64,000 nt of DNA from Gluconobacter japonicus (GCF_002723975.1 NZ_BEWO01000005.1:62001-126000), one strand, 5' to 3'; positions 18,901-27,606 are shown, counted from the stretch's first letter. Program-made: numbers and translations. The notes: generated from the letters alone by a model not told the origin.

Positions 18901-19172
18901 CGGAAGCTTTTGATCAGCAGGTAAAAGATATTCTGAACCTGGCTTCCGGACAGGCGCCTATTCTGCTCCCTGCTCAGGCGCCACGTTTGATCAGACAGGA
19001 CAGGCCTAATGGCCCGATTGCACCAGCACCCATTCGCCTGTCCCCTCGCAAAGCTGAGGAGCCTCTACCAGAAATCGAGGACTCTCATCTCTCTGAGGCA
19101 CAGGAAGAAGCACCGGTTCCCAGAACCCTGACTCCTCGTGTTGGCATCTCAATACCTCTTTCGGAACTTTGA
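15966..19172 (+). CDS. large repeat-containing bifunctional glycosyltransferase-like protein
   Basis: This 1068-residue cytoplasmic protein has no signal peptide. The first ~290 residues hold degenerate ~43-residue repeats built on a [WF]F-x-x-x-W/Y-Y-x-x-x-Y/N-P-D-V...G...HY/F...G pattern, anchored at W28, W80, Y123, W207 and Y251. A GT-A (GT2-like) domain begins near residue 365 (EISVVIPVTNQFLETLSTL, then IIIVDTGSSDETTQIERL). From about residue 620 a GT-B, GT4-like module follows (VLVLCSTLPHRFLGSPHLRTQELILALSRKGYHVTVFPLEGG, ending with DAAAAGLPSVLTETTMQQLGW). The tail is proline-rich. A role in cell-surface polysaccharide or protein glycosylation is likely, but no other polysaccharide genes are here. 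The M20 peptidase starts 4 bp downstream. Confidence 0.85.
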   Translation: MSLKDYILASPAFSGNRPPVWGRFDAEWYRTRYARLLREEQLLKSDGSVLDLSNESMEQHWLEQGASQGLSPNRFFDEEWYLRQNPDVRDGISYGVFSCGFLHYCESGFRSRSPHWLFSETEYFTRNTDLSLPVLISQGFSNGYDHYLTDGEQEQRQAHAFFKSSVFRMASLTRGISYDIGKGDFRQFLMSSEAGLCRSSWYFDPEWYLAAYPDVENAIKDGVFLNALHHYLTNTTPRAYNPNQWFSESHYAHLYPDVAQIVTDGGFRNGYDHFVRYGAREMRTPQVDVDLKSFSEEPGIQRKLREGQFEDVFALWVQSQGKIAVTQDIPDASAEQYRNLDLQRAGTLIPSIVRSPLDFRLIRSPEISVVIPVTNQFLETLSTLAALHANGAGAIDIIIVDTGSSDETTQIERLVRGIRVLRPTARTTTPEQIRHAVELARADIVLLMEPGTQPFPNTLSAALRAFDSPDVWAVGGQSLGLDGRVLEAGTIVWRDASTLRFGTGQRANEPEIGFCRQVDAISIGMLFCRRDKLAACGGIDQVCIGSETRLLSLCLALRQAGGKIVYDPSVLDRTRPPTALPEDFLRRNQTWLRRRFSAILSRYPMVGTSVFRARFASGVPTVLVLCSTLPHRFLGSPHLRTQELILALSRKGYHVTVFPLEGGVTDPVTVALDFPSNVEIMNESDISELPEFLNDRAASFDVLWVTGANTLHRTGAILRSHSAILPKLNMVLDLDGTAAEENYLRRRVGAHDDREQMLDDLDRELADAWMCQALACSHAEEAENLRALGYGNVLELNYAPRVIPTTVPGFHDRTGILFALPCATSGCAAHDGLDWFVHQVLHELSGRLPSDATILFAGHRGSDIDLTPYTRAVGIEPLPDSVDMNALYRSRRIMIDPSRVMSAPSQEILDAAAAGLPSVLTETTMQQLGWSEESGECVAGGFCNPALFADAVIRLYQDEDLWNRVSQNARHFVTSLSGSEAFDQQVKDILNLASGQAPILLPAQAPRLIRQDRPNGPIAPAPIRLSPRKAEEPLPEIEDSHLSEAQEEAPVPRTLTPRVGISIPLSEL

Positions 19173-19176
19173 CCCC

Positions 19177-20595
19177 ATGACGACTTCAACATCCCTTCCT
19201 CTTGATGCTGTTCTGTCACATGTTAACCAGTCTCTGGACAGCGCAGTTGAAAGGCTGTTCAGCCTGTTGCGCATTCCCAGTATTTCTACCCAACCCTCCC
19301 ACGCTGCGGACTGCCGCAAGGCCGCTGAATGGCTTCGGCAGGACCTGGCAGAAATGGGACTGTCAGTTGATGTCAGGGATGTTCAATGGGCTGCGCCTGG
19401 ACATCCGATGGTCGTGGCACACGATACACCTCAGGCAGACAAGCCTCATGTCCTGTTTTACGGACATTATGACGTCCAGCCGACCGACCCTGAAAATCTC
19501 TGGAAAGCGCCGCCTTTCGAACCGCGCCTTGTAGAGGATGGTGCCGGTCGAAAGGTCATTGTTGCGCGTGGAGCCAGTGATGACAAAGGACAGGTCATGA
19601 CCTTCCTTGAAGCGTGCCGTGCATGGAAAACAGTTCATGGATCCATTCCTGTTCAGGTCAGCGTCCTTCTCGAGGGGGAAGAGGAATGCGGGGGCGCCAA
19701 TCTGCTTCCCTTTCTCAGGGAAAATGCAGAAGAGCTGAAAGCCGACGTCGCGCTTGTGTGTGATACGTCCATGGCAGATCGAACCACGCCAGGCATCACG
19801 ACTTCGCTACGCGGAATGATGGCAGAAGAAATCGTCATTGAATGCGCATCGCATGATCTGCACTCGGGCATTTATGGCAATGCAGCAGCAAACCCGATCG
19901 CACTGCTCTGCCAGATCCTTGCAACATTGCGCGATGCTGACGGCCGGGTCACGCTTCCCGGCTTTTATGACGGCATTCAGGACCCGTCGCCAGAGACACG
20001 GGCACAGTGGAAAACCCTGTTCCCGAATGATGCGGCCCTTCTCGAAGAAGCTGGTCTCTCCATCGCAGCAGGTGAAAAGGGCTATACCGCCATTGAGCAG
20101 ACCTGGTGTCGTCCGAGCTGTGAAATCAACGGTATTTCCGGTGGCTATGAAGGGGAAGGGTTCAAGACCGTTCTGCCAGCAAAAGCCATGGCTAAAGTTT
20201 CCTTCCGGCTGGTTCCGGGGCAGGATCCTGAAAAAATCCGGGACACCTTCCGTGCCCATGTCAACGCGGCTCTTCCAGCGGATGCAAAAGTCACGTTTAC
20301 ACCACATGGCGGTTCACCGGGCTTTGAGGTTTCCCGGAACAGCCGGTTCCTTGCGCCAACACTCAAGGCTCTGACGGATGAGTGGAACGTGCCAGCAGCC
20401 ACCATCGGGTGTGGGGGCTCCATTCCTGTCGCTGGTGAAGTACGGGATGCGCTAGGACTGGATGCTCTGATGGTCGGTTTTGCACAGGCAGATGACCGCA
20501 TTCATTCCCCCAATGAGCAATATGGTCTCGAAGCCTTCCACAAGGGTATTCGCTCCTGGGTCCGCATCCTTGCCGCTCTGGCGAATGCCGGCTGA
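19177..20595 (+). CDS. M20-family metallopeptidase (dipeptidase/deacylase)
   Basis: This is a cytoplasmic di-zinc amidohydrolase, 472 residues from ATG 19177; an upstream in-frame TTG would overlap the glycosyltransferase. Metal ligands and catalytic residues are visible: FYGHYDVQP (His and Asp), RGASDDKGQ (bridging Asp), LLEGEEECG (general-base Glu), and VALVCDTSM. The insertion/dimer domain begins around [18 protein letters not shown]. It is most like the dipeptidase branch (CNDP/DapE-like) that acts on small peptides or N-acyl amino acids. It is tightly placed between the glycosyltransferase and pdxA. Confidence 0.92.
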   Translation: MTTSTSLPLDAVLSHVNQSLDSAVERLFSLLRIPSISTQPSHAADCRKAAEWLRQDLAEMGLSVDVRDVQWAAPGHPMVVAHDTPQADKPHVLFYGHYDVQPTDPENLWKAPPFEPRLVEDGAGRKVIVARGASDDKGQVMTFLEACRAWKTVHGSIPVQVSVLLEGEEECGGANLLPFLRENAEELKADVALVCDTSMADRTTPGITTSLRGMMAEEIVIECASHDLHSGIYGNAAANPIALLCQILATLRDADGRVTLPGFYDGIQDPSPETRAQWKTLFPNDAALLEEAGLSIAAGEKGYTAIEQTWCRPSCEINGISGGYEGEGFKTVLPAKAMAKVSFRLVPGQDPEKIRDTFRAHVNAALPADAKVTFTPHGGSPGFEVSRNSRFLAPTLKALTDEWNVPAATIGCGGSIPVAGEVRDALGLDALMVGFAQADDRIHSPNEQYGLEAFHKGIRSWVRILAALANAG

Positions 20596-20596
20596 T

Positions 20597-21592
20597 ATGA
20601 CAGCTCCGATCGCCCTGACTCTCGGTGACCCTGCCGGTATCGGGCCGGAGCTTGCCGTTGCCGCATGGCAGGCTCTCCGGAACACCGGGCCAGTTTTTTT
20701 CTGGCTGGGCGATCCCGTTCTACTGAACAACGCAGTTCCATTCCGGCTGATTGAAAAGCCAGAGGATGCAGAGCAGACTTTTTCTGACGCGCTACCCGTT
20801 CTCCCGATAACGTGCCCAATTCTTGTGACGCCGGGACAGCCAACGTCAGACAATGCGCCAGCCGTCATCGAAAGCATCGAACGCGCTGTTGGATTTGTTC
20901 TGGAGGGTAGGGCAGGCGGTGTCACGACCAATCCTATTGCCAAGCACATTCTGGCAGCATCAGGCTTCGCTTATCCGGGGCACACGGAATTTCTGGCGGC
21001 TCTCTGTCAGACGACAGGGCAAGAGGTCATGATGCTCGCATCCCCTCAGCTTAAAGTCGTTCCCGTCACCATTCATGTCTCACTGCGACGTGCCCTGGAA
21101 ACTCTCACGACAGACCGTATTATCGCCGTGGCACGGGCAACGCATAGTGCCTTGCAAAACGATTTTGGGCTTGTATCCCCTCGGCTGGCTATTGCCGGTC
21201 TGAACCCTCACGCAGGGGAAGAGGGGCTGATGGGGACCGAAGAACAGACGATTATCGGTCCGGCTATTGCTCAACTGAAAAACGAAGGGCTGTGCGTTTC
21301 CGGACCTTATCCGCCAGATACAATGTTCAGTGCCACGGCCCGCCCGAAATATGACGTCGCAATCTGCATGTACCACGATCAGGCCCTAATTCCGCTCAAA
21401 ACGCTCGATATGGCCGAGGGCGTCAATGTCACTCTGGGCTTACCCATTATTCGAACGTCCCCGGATCATGGGACAGCCTTTGACATTGCAGCCCCGGTTG
21501 GCAGTGCCAGCCGGGCAGATCCTTCCAGCCTTCTGGCAGCACTCAGACTGGCAGATTTCATGTCCCAGCACAGAAGGGGAAACAGCCAATGA
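20597..21592 (+). CDS. pdxA: 4-hydroxythreonine-4-phosphate dehydrogenase
   Basis: This cytoplasmic enzyme of the DXP-dependent vitamin B6 pathway oxidises 4-phosphohydroxy-L-threonine; 331 residues from ATG 20597, 1 bp after the M20 stop. An ATG at 20585 is an alternative. Motifs are [71 protein letters not shown] and [20 protein letters not shown]; these carry the metal-binding histidines. It overlaps pdxJ as ATGA, putting two consecutive B6 steps in one operon. Confidence 0.97.
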   Translation: MTAPIALTLGDPAGIGPELAVAAWQALRNTGPVFFWLGDPVLLNNAVPFRLIEKPEDAEQTFSDALPVLPITCPILVTPGQPTSDNAPAVIESIERAVGFVLEGRAGGVTTNPIAKHILAASGFAYPGHTEFLAALCQTTGQEVMMLASPQLKVVPVTIHVSLRRALETLTTDRIIAVARATHSALQNDFGLVSPRLAIAGLNPHAGEEGLMGTEEQTIIGPAIAQLKNEGLCVSGPYPPDTMFSATARPKYDVAICMYHDQALIPLKTLDMAEGVNVTLGLPIIRTSPDHGTAFDIAAPVGSASRADPSSLLAALRLADFMSQHRRGNSQ

Positions 21593-22290
21593 TCCGGCTC
21601 GGCGTTAATATTGATCACGTTGCCACATTACGAAACGCCCGTGGCGATGCTTACCCCGATCCCGTGGACGCTGCAAAACTGGCGATTCAATGGGGTGCAG
21701 ATGGAATTACAGCTCATCTCAGAGAAGATCGTCGACATATCCGGGACGCCGATATGCCACGCCTCAAGGCTCTGACGGCACCGCTGAACTTCGAAATGGC
21801 AGCGACTGCAGAGATGGTCCGTATCGCCTGCCTTCTTCGACCGCACGCATGCTGTCTTGTCCCGGAAAAGCGTGCTGAAGTCACAACAGAAGGAGGGCTA
21901 GATGTTGCCGGGCACAAAGAAATTCTGGCGCCCAAAATTGCTCGACTGAGAGATGCAGGGATTCGGGTCTCCCTGTTTATCGATCCTGATACAAAACAGA
22001 TCGAAACAGCAGCAGAACTCGGCGCACCTGTTGTCGAGTTGCATACCGGCGCTTATGCCCATGGCAAAGGTGGAGAGCTGGAACGCCTGCATCACGCGGC
22101 AGGCACTGTTGCCGATTGCGGCCTTGAACTCCATGCCGGTCATGGCCTGACTTATGACAATGTGCCGCCTATCGCCAAGCTGCCAGGGCTGGCGGAACTG
22201 AACATTGGACATTTTCTGATCAGTGAGGCAGTTTTTTCCGGGCTTGGACCAGCCGTCAGAAAAATGAAATATCTTATTAACTGCCCATAA
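21589..22290 (+). CDS. pdxJ: pyridoxine 5'-phosphate synthase
   Basis: This enzyme condenses the PdxA product (3-amino-1-hydroxyacetone phosphate) with DXP to make PNP; 233 residues, normal length. Motifs are [79 protein letters not shown] and [13 protein letters not shown]. The start is in the ATGA overlap with pdxA. A hairpin at 22301-22320 closes the transcript. Confidence 0.98.
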   Translation: MIRLGVNIDHVATLRNARGDAYPDPVDAAKLAIQWGADGITAHLREDRRHIRDADMPRLKALTAPLNFEMAATAEMVRIACLLRPHACCLVPEKRAEVTTEGGLDVAGHKEILAPKIARLRDAGIRVSLFIDPDTKQIETAAELGAPVVELHTGAYAHGKGGELERLHHAAGTVADCGLELHAGHGLTYDNVPPIAKLPGLAELNIGHFLISEAVFSGLGPAVRKMKYLINCP

Positions 22291-22300
22291 AGCCAAGAAA

Positions 22301-22320
22301 GCCGGGAGCTTCCTCCCGGC
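22301..22320. terminator. GC-rich hairpin between convergent pdxJ and lipoprotein gene
   Basis: A perfect 8-bp stem GCCGGGAG/CTCCCGGC has a 4-base CTTC loop. It lies 10 bases after the pdxJ stop and 9 bases before the convergent gene's stop. On the minus strand it is followed by a T-rich stretch (TTTCTTGGCTTT), so it may serve both genes. Confidence 0.75.
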
Positions 22321-22328
22321 CTGACCTC

Positions 22329-22928
22329 TTATTTAACAGGCTGGATAACAGCCTGTGTCTTGTCTTTACTGAACTGCGGTACATATTTTCCGGACTGGTC
22401 GGAATATGTTGCCGAGCTGCTCTGCGGCGGTGTCGCAGGCGGGTGGAAAGCAGAAACAGGACCAAATGGTCCAGCATTTACACGATGCATGGTCGATTCA
22501 CGCTGACGTGCGCAACCCCGCGTGATGATGGAGCAGATACCGTCCGTTCCGATATATTCGTCGTCGTTCCCAGTGTAATGCACTTCGGAAACGCGATCAT
22601 GATCAAGACGAAGCACCATGCGGCACGTCGTTCCGCCGCCGCCAAAAGCGGATTGATAGATGCTGATAATTGACTGTGCAGGGATGAGGCCGGAATCCGA
22701 CGAAATCGTCGGCGTGCTCTGGGTTCCATCGTACTGCCAGATTTCTGTCGTATCGTTCAGCTTCTTTGTGCTGCCCGGAAGACCAGCACAGGCCTGAACA
22801 TCGTAGCTGGTCATGCCGACCATCTCGAACTGGGCCTTGTGAGCATTACGGGAATCGAAATATCCGCATCCGGAAAGGGTAACGGTGGCTGCAAGTGCTC
22901 CAAAAACACGGAGGACGGAGGGGCGCAT
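22329..22928 (-). CDS. outer-membrane-type lipoprotein, BamE/SmpA-like N-terminal pattern
   Basis: This is a 199-residue lipoprotein from ATG 22928, with AAGGAG about 6 bases upstream. The signal ends in a lipobox (TVTLSGC). The stretch FEMVGMTSYDVQACAGLPGSTKKLNDTTEIWQYDG resembles the GMTxxDVxxxLGxP...W.Y pattern of BamE-like domains. Later parts have scattered cysteines (TTCRMVLRL, DGICSIITRGCARQ). The C-terminus is Ser/Pro/Gln-rich. A precise role is not assignable; it is likely envelope-associated. Confidence 0.75.
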   Translation of the reverse strand: MRPSVLRVFGALAATVTLSGCGYFDSRNAHKAQFEMVGMTSYDVQACAGLPGSTKKLNDTTEIWQYDGTQSTPTISSDSGLIPAQSIISIYQSAFGGGGTTCRMVLRLDHDRVSEVHYTGNDDEYIGTDGICSIITRGCARQRESTMHRVNAGPFGPVSAFHPPATPPQSSSATYSDQSGKYVPQFSKDKTQAVIQPVK

Positions 22929-23118
22929 TCTGTCTCCTTTGCGCAAGGTCAGGATGACCCGCCCTAAACCTCCGGGCACAGCCGGGGAACAGGGCGAAAG
23001 ATTGGAAGAGCCCGGTTTCTACAACAGGAATACCATTCAGGGTAGGGGAGATGGGTTCCTTTCAGGGTAACGATGAGCTACAGGGCAAGACCTTGCCAAA
23101 ACTCAGGAGTGCCACCCG

Positions 23119-23343
23119 ATGGCCGATATGACCCCTTCCGAAGTGACACGCCTTCAGACGACATTGCAGCGTCTTCTCGGCTCACAGAAACTGACAGTTA
23201 CCAAGCCAGCCCGTAAGGGAATGAGTGTTGAACTCGCCGTCGCAGGCGAAGTGATCGGCACGGTGCACCGTGACGAGGACGAGGGCGAGGTGTCCTACGC
23301 CATTCACATCACTGTTCTTGAGGAAGACCTTCCTCCGGCCTGA
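23119..23343 (+). CDS. DUF3126-family small protein
   Basis: This is a 74-residue soluble protein with CAGGAG about 10 bases before ATG 23119. The sequence (SEVTRLQTTLQRLLGSQKLTV, then EVIGTVHRDEDEGEVSYAIHITVLEEDL) fits the DUF3126 family of small alphaproteobacterial proteins of unknown function. It stands alone between divergent and convergent neighbours. Confidence 0.85.
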   Translation: MADMTPSEVTRLQTTLQRLLGSQKLTVTKPARKGMSVELAVAGEVIGTVHRDEDEGEVSYAIHITVLEEDLPPA

Positions 23344-23356
23344 ACGGTCCTTTAAC

Positions 23357-23887
23357 TCAGGGCCGCGGGGCAGACTGCGGCAGATCGAACCGCGTGATTT
23401 TCCAGCCCCAGTGCTCGAATTTCATATGCAGGACGAACGGTGTCTGTCCCGGTTGGTCCACCTGAGCCTCGAACTTGTTGAGGCTCACGAAATGGGCGTG
23501 CAGGCCACCCCACACAGGCCAGCCCCCTCCAGATGACATAGACGCATCTGCGGGCATCAACTGATGTGCGGTTGTCATCAGAGTGTTAGGGGACAGTTCC
23601 GTATCAATGGCGTTTGATATGGCATTTCCCGCAAAAGAACTTCCAAAATCCGGCAACTCATCGTCTGACGCGGGTGCGGGAGGTTTAAACTGTTCCTTGA
23701 GGGAATGGGTAAGAGACGTCCAGTCCACATGTGGAACAAGGCGCGCCGGGTTGTTTCCCTTCATGGCACGATCAATATCCCACAGTGCAAGATAGGGGGA
23801 GATGGCATAGGCAGCGAGCGTCGCTCCAAGGCCGACGCCGAGGCCCTGCCGTGTCCGGGAAGTTTTTTTCCAGAAAGAATTCTGCAT
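23357..23887 (-). CDS. DUF2939-domain protein
   Basis: This is a 176-residue protein from ATG 23887, with GGAGG about 7 bases upstream. A basic lead (QNSFWKKTSRTRQG) precedes an uncleaved membrane helix (about residues 16-33). The DUF2939 core follows (SPYLALWDIDRAMKGNNPARLVPHVDWTSLTHSLKEQF), then a region ending in an aromatic strand pattern (FEHWGWKITRFDLP). It is predicted membrane-anchored and facing the periplasm. Function unknown. Confidence 0.85.
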   Translation of the reverse strand: MQNSFWKKTSRTRQGLGVGLGATLAAYAISPYLALWDIDRAMKGNNPARLVPHVDWTSLTHSLKEQFKPPAPASDDELPDFGSSFAGNAISNAIDTELSPNTLMTTAHQLMPADASMSSGGGWPVWGGLHAHFVSLNKFEAQVDQPGQTPFVLHMKFEHWGWKITRFDLPQSAPRP

Positions 23888-23984
23888 GATCGCGCCTCCG
23901 CACAAACCCCGAAATCCGGTGAGATGTGGACAATGATGAATCTAACGTCTTTCCGTCTGAAAAGTCAGCAATTATCTTGAGACC

Positions 23985-24761
23985 ATGACTCTTGATTTTT
24001 CCGACGACGAACTTGAGCGATATTCCCGCCACATCCTGCTTCCCCAAGTCGGGGCCATCGGGCAGGCGCGGCTGAAAAATGCCTCCGTTCTGGTTATTGG
24101 AGCAGGCGGGTTGGGGGCGCCTTTATCCCAACAGCTTGCAGCCTCGGGAATTGGCCGGATTGGGCTGATGGATCATGATATTCTGGAACTCAGCAATCTT
24201 CAGAGACAGGTTCTGTACGGCACGAAAGATATCGGTCGCCTGAAAGTAGAGGCTGCCGCTGATCACCTCAGCGACATCAACCCTCTGATCACGGTGAACA
24301 CGCATGCTGTCAGGGCTACTGCTGACACGTTGAATGACGTCGTTCCAGAATATGATCTGGTTTGTGACGGAACTGATAATTTCGAAACACGCCTGGCCGT
24401 TTCGGACGCCTGTGTCCGGCATGGCAAAACGCTCGTCTCCGGCGCGGTTCAGGGCTTTGCAGGACAACTGGCTGTTTTTCGCCCTCAACATGGTGGGCCG
24501 TGTTATCGATGCCTTTTCCCCGAGGCGGCTGAAACCGAAGCTGCAACCTGCGGCCAATCCGGCGTTCTGGGCGCTGCGACAGGCGTCATGGGGAGCCTGA
24601 TGGCTGTGGAAGTCATGAGGGAAATCATGGAACTTGAGGGTAGGGAGGACACGCGTCTCATGATGTGGGATGCTCTTGCCGGTACTCTCAGAAGCTTTCC
24701 TCTGGCCAGAGATCCGGCGTGTCCGGTTCATCCTTCTACGCAATCGGATCAACACGCATGA
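23985..24761 (+). CDS. moeB: molybdopterin-synthase adenylyltransferase (MoeB/ThiF/HesA family)
   Basis: This enzyme adenylates the C-terminal glycine of a ubiquitin-like sulfur carrier (MoaD or ThiS); 258 residues, adenylation domain only, with no rhodanese extension. The features are RYSRHILLPQVGAIGQARL, the ATP-binding GAGGLGAPLSQQLAASG, DHDILELSNLQRQVLY, CDGTDNFETR and two CxxC-type zinc sites (CYRC and near DPACPVHP). MoeB versus ThiF cannot be fully separated from sequence. Its stop overlaps the DsrE-family start (ATGA). Confidence 0.9.
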   Translation: MTLDFSDDELERYSRHILLPQVGAIGQARLKNASVLVIGAGGLGAPLSQQLAASGIGRIGLMDHDILELSNLQRQVLYGTKDIGRLKVEAAADHLSDINPLITVNTHAVRATADTLNDVVPEYDLVCDGTDNFETRLAVSDACVRHGKTLVSGAVQGFAGQLAVFRPQHGGPCYRCLFPEAAETEAATCGQSGVLGAATGVMGSLMAVEVMREIMELEGREDTRLMMWDALAGTLRSFPLARDPACPVHPSTQSDQHA

Positions 24762-25135
24762 CAGCACCCATGTTCATCACGCTTGCAGATGATTCCTGGC
24801 AACGCGCACATTATGCGTTGATCGTCGCGGCTGGCGCATTGTCTCTGGGGCGTACGGTAACAATTTTTGCAGGTGGCAGAAGCGTTCATGCTCTCGCAAA
24901 AGACTGGTCAGGCCTAAAAAACATCACCTCCGATGCCGAGCTGGACAACAGAGGCGTCGCCAGCTTCCGGGATTTGCGTGAAGCTGTCATTGAACTCGGA
25001 GCAAACCTTATGGTCTGCGAAACGGGGCTTGCGCTCACAGGACTGACACCAGACACTCTGTGTAAAACAGTTTCCGTTCGGGGCATTGTCACTTTTCTGG
25101 AGCAGGCTGGAGACCGACCGATCCTTGCACTGTGA
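24758..25135 (+). CDS. DsrE-family protein
   Basis: This is a 125-residue soluble protein, coupled to moeB by an ATGA overlap. The fold pattern is DsrE-like: HYALIVAAGALSLGRTVTIFAGGRSVHAL and LGANLMVCETGLALTGL, with one conserved-position cysteine in MVCETG. DsrE/DsrF relatives move sulfur or bind persulfide groups. The coupling with a sulfur-carrier-activating enzyme fits a sulfur-relay role, but this is inference. Confidence 0.82.
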   Translation: MTAPMFITLADDSWQRAHYALIVAAGALSLGRTVTIFAGGRSVHALAKDWSGLKNITSDAELDNRGVASFRDLREAVIELGANLMVCETGLALTGLTPDTLCKTVSVRGIVTFLEQAGDRPILAL

Positions 25136-25214
25136 CCTGTTTCCCGCGTCCAAATCGCGATTTTCGTCATTTGGTGACTTGCCGAAACTCTCCACCCTTG
25201 GCAGGGATGCGCTC

Positions 25215-26150
25215 ATGAGAACGCTTGTCACTCCTCTGTCCCGAACCCTGCGCTGTCGTCAGCTTCTGCTATCTTTCGCAGCGGCAACGGCCTTGATGGT
25301 CATTTCTCCCGCAGAAGCGGCTCATCATAAGCATGACCACGCGATCAAGGCCGCTGCGAAAGCTGCCAAAGCCCCGCATGGGAAGAAAAAGCCTTCGAAG
25401 AATACGGGTGATACTGCCAGCCCTTCCAAAAAGATCCATCACGCCACACGACATACGACTGTCACGCGTCATGCCGCGCCTCTCGCTGCCGGAGTAGCAG
25501 CGGGAGCTGCCGGGGCTGCGGCTGCCAGCGCAACTCAGACGCCAGTGCCGTCCCCCGATGCTCCACCGGTTGACACACCAACCGACAAGGGAAGCAACAC
25601 GGGTCTGCCTCTGCCGCGCTACGCGGCATTAAGAGCCGACAAAGTGTACATGCGCCGTGGGCCCGGGGATCGGTATCCGATTGACTGGGTCTATCACCGC
25701 CGCGGTCTTCCCGTCGAAATCGAACGCGAGTTCGATGTCTGGCGCCTGGTTGAAGATTCTGATGGGCAGAAAGGCTGGGTACATCAAGCCACCCTTTATG
25801 GCAGCCGTACCTTTGTTATTCCGGGACTTCCACCGGAAGGTGTGAAAGCACAAACTGGTGAGGCCTCCGAAAAGGACGGAGACCATATCGGTCGCGCAGA
25901 TGCGCGCGTTCTGGGACATGTTGCGACTCAGGAAGAAGCCCGCGCGCATAAAAGTGATGTTCTCCTCATGAGCCATCCGGAGGAAGACAGCAGCGTGGTT
26001 GCGGTCCTTCAGCCGGGAACTGTGGGGAACATCAAAGCCTGCCCACAAAGTTCTCAATGGTGCCACGTGGTCGTCAAAGGCTACGAGGGATGGCTGCCAC
26101 GTCGTCTGTTCTGGGGACTGCTCCCTGGCGAGACGATTCAACCCAACTGA
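25215..26150 (+). CDS. exported SH3-domain protein
   Basis: This is a 311-residue periplasmic or envelope protein from ATG 25215. It has a signal-type N-terminus (RQLLLSFAAATALMVISPAEAA). A low-complexity His/Lys/Ala-rich segment of about 95 residues follows, including AAGVAAGAAGAAAAS. Two bacterial SH3-type repeats follow: one at YAALRADKVYMRRGPGDRYPIDWVYHRRGLPVEI...GWVHQATLYGSRTFVI, and one at ...SDVLLMSHPEEDSSVVAVLQPGTVGNIKAC...GYEGWLPRRLFWGLLPGE. Such domains usually bind peptidoglycan or protein partners. It precedes pyruvate kinase by 25 bp. Confidence 0.9.
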   Translation: MRTLVTPLSRTLRCRQLLLSFAAATALMVISPAEAAHHKHDHAIKAAAKAAKAPHGKKKPSKNTGDTASPSKKIHHATRHTTVTRHAAPLAAGVAAGAAGAAAASATQTPVPSPDAPPVDTPTDKGSNTGLPLPRYAALRADKVYMRRGPGDRYPIDWVYHRRGLPVEIEREFDVWRLVEDSDGQKGWVHQATLYGSRTFVIPGLPPEGVKAQTGEASEKDGDHIGRADARVLGHVATQEEARAHKSDVLLMSHPEEDSSVVAVLQPGTVGNIKACPQSSQWCHVVVKGYEGWLPRRLFWGLLPGETIQPN

Positions 26151-26175
26151 TTTTTCCTAGCGAGGACGCCACTCC

Positions 26176-27606
26176 ATGACATCCAGCTCCCATCATCGTC
26201 GTACGCGGATCGTCGCAACTCTTGGTCCGGCCTCATCCTCGCCCGAGATGATCCTGTCTCTGGCTGAGGCCGGGGTAAACGTTTTCCGCCTGAACTTCTC
26301 TCATGGTGCTCACGAAGATCATGGCGAACGTCATGCAGCGATCCGTGCGGCAGAAACGAAAGTGGGACGCCCTCTCGCTATTCTGGCTGATCTTCAGGGA
26401 CCGAAACTGCGTGTTGGCGTATTCGAGAACGGCCCGGTCATCCTTGAAGAAGGAAAGCCTTTCCGGCTTGATCTGGATAAAACCCCGGGCAATGTCGATC
26501 GTGTCTGCCTCCCACATCCGGAAATTATTTCGGCAGCAAAGCCCGGAAGCCATCTTCTCCTCGACGACGGCAAACTCAAGCTGCGTGTCGTTAATGTTCT
26601 CAATGGTGCGCTTGAAACGGAAGTTGTTATTGGTGGCAAGCTCTCCGAGCGCAAAGGCGTCAATGTTCCTGACGTCACGCTGCCAATTCCTGCGCTGACC
26701 GAAAAGGATCGCAAGGACTTCGACTTTGCGCTCTCGCTGGGTGTGGATTTCATAGCGCTTTCCTTCGTGCAGCGTCCTGAAGACGTCGAAGAAGCTCGCG
26801 AAATCGCCAAGGGTCGTGCAGCGATCGTCACGAAGCTTGAAAAACCGCAGGCGATGGAAGATCTAGAGCGCATCGTGCGCCTGTCTGATGCCATCATGGT
26901 GGCACGTGGTGATCTCGGTGTAGAACTCCCGCCAGAGGAAGTTCCCGTTGCCCAGAAGCGTGCGATTACCGAAGCACGCCGTCAGTGCCGTCCTGTGATC
27001 GTGGCAACGCAGATGCTTGAAAGCATGATCGAAAGCCCGACACCAACACGCGCTGAGGTTTCAGACGTTTCCAACGCGGTTTATGATGGGGCTGATGCTG
27101 TCATGCTTTCGGCTGAAAGCGCAGCGGGTAAATACCCGATTGAAGCCGTTTCCATCATGGCTCGCATCGCGTCTCGCGTGGAGCAGGACGTCGAGTGGCG
27201 CCTCCGTATGGACCGTGCCCGTCCAAAGCCCGAGGGGACCGTTCAGAACGCTATTGTTCAGGCGGCCTGGCAGGTCAGTACGGCTCTGAGCGCAAAGACC
27301 ATCGGTGTCCGGACACAGGGTGGCGGTGGCGCACTCCGCATGGCCCGCGAGCGGCCCCATTGCCCCATTCTGGCTGTCACACCTCATCAGGAAGTCGCAC
27401 GGCGGCTTTGCGTTGTTTGGGGTGTGTTTCCACGAGTTGTGGAGAAAGAGCATATCGCCCAGAGCATTGAAGAACTGGCAGAGCCTACTGCGGCCATGGC
27501 ATGTTCTATGCAGCTTTGCCGACCTGGCGATCATGTTATTGTTCTGGCTGGCCTGCCTTACGGCGTTGCCGGAAGCACAAATACGCTTCGCATCATAACA
27601 GCCTGA
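26176..27606 (+). CDS. pyk: pyruvate kinase
   Basis: This is the last step of lower glycolysis, phosphoenolpyruvate + ADP to pyruvate + ATP; 476 residues. Motifs are RIVATLGPASSSPEMI, FRLNFSHGAHEDH, ILADLQGPKLRVGVF, DFIALSFVQRPEDVEEAREI, IVTKLEKPQAMEDL, the signature MVARGDLGVELPPEEVPVAQKR, and ATQMLESMIESPTPTRAEVSDVSNAVYDGADAVMLSAESAAG. The length and C-domain are standard. Confidence 0.98.
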   Translation: MTSSSHHRRTRIVATLGPASSSPEMILSLAEAGVNVFRLNFSHGAHEDHGERHAAIRAAETKVGRPLAILADLQGPKLRVGVFENGPVILEEGKPFRLDLDKTPGNVDRVCLPHPEIISAAKPGSHLLLDDGKLKLRVVNVLNGALETEVVIGGKLSERKGVNVPDVTLPIPALTEKDRKDFDFALSLGVDFIALSFVQRPEDVEEAREIAKGRAAIVTKLEKPQAMEDLERIVRLSDAIMVARGDLGVELPPEEVPVAQKRAITEARRQCRPVIVATQMLESMIESPTPTRAEVSDVSNAVYDGADAVMLSAESAAGKYPIEAVSIMARIASRVEQDVEWRLRMDRARPKPEGTVQNAIVQAAWQVSTALSAKTIGVRTQGGGGALRMARERPHCPILAVTPHQEVARRLCVVWGVFPRVVEKEHIAQSIEELAEPTAAMACSMQLCRPGDHVIVLAGLPYGVAGSTNTLRIITA

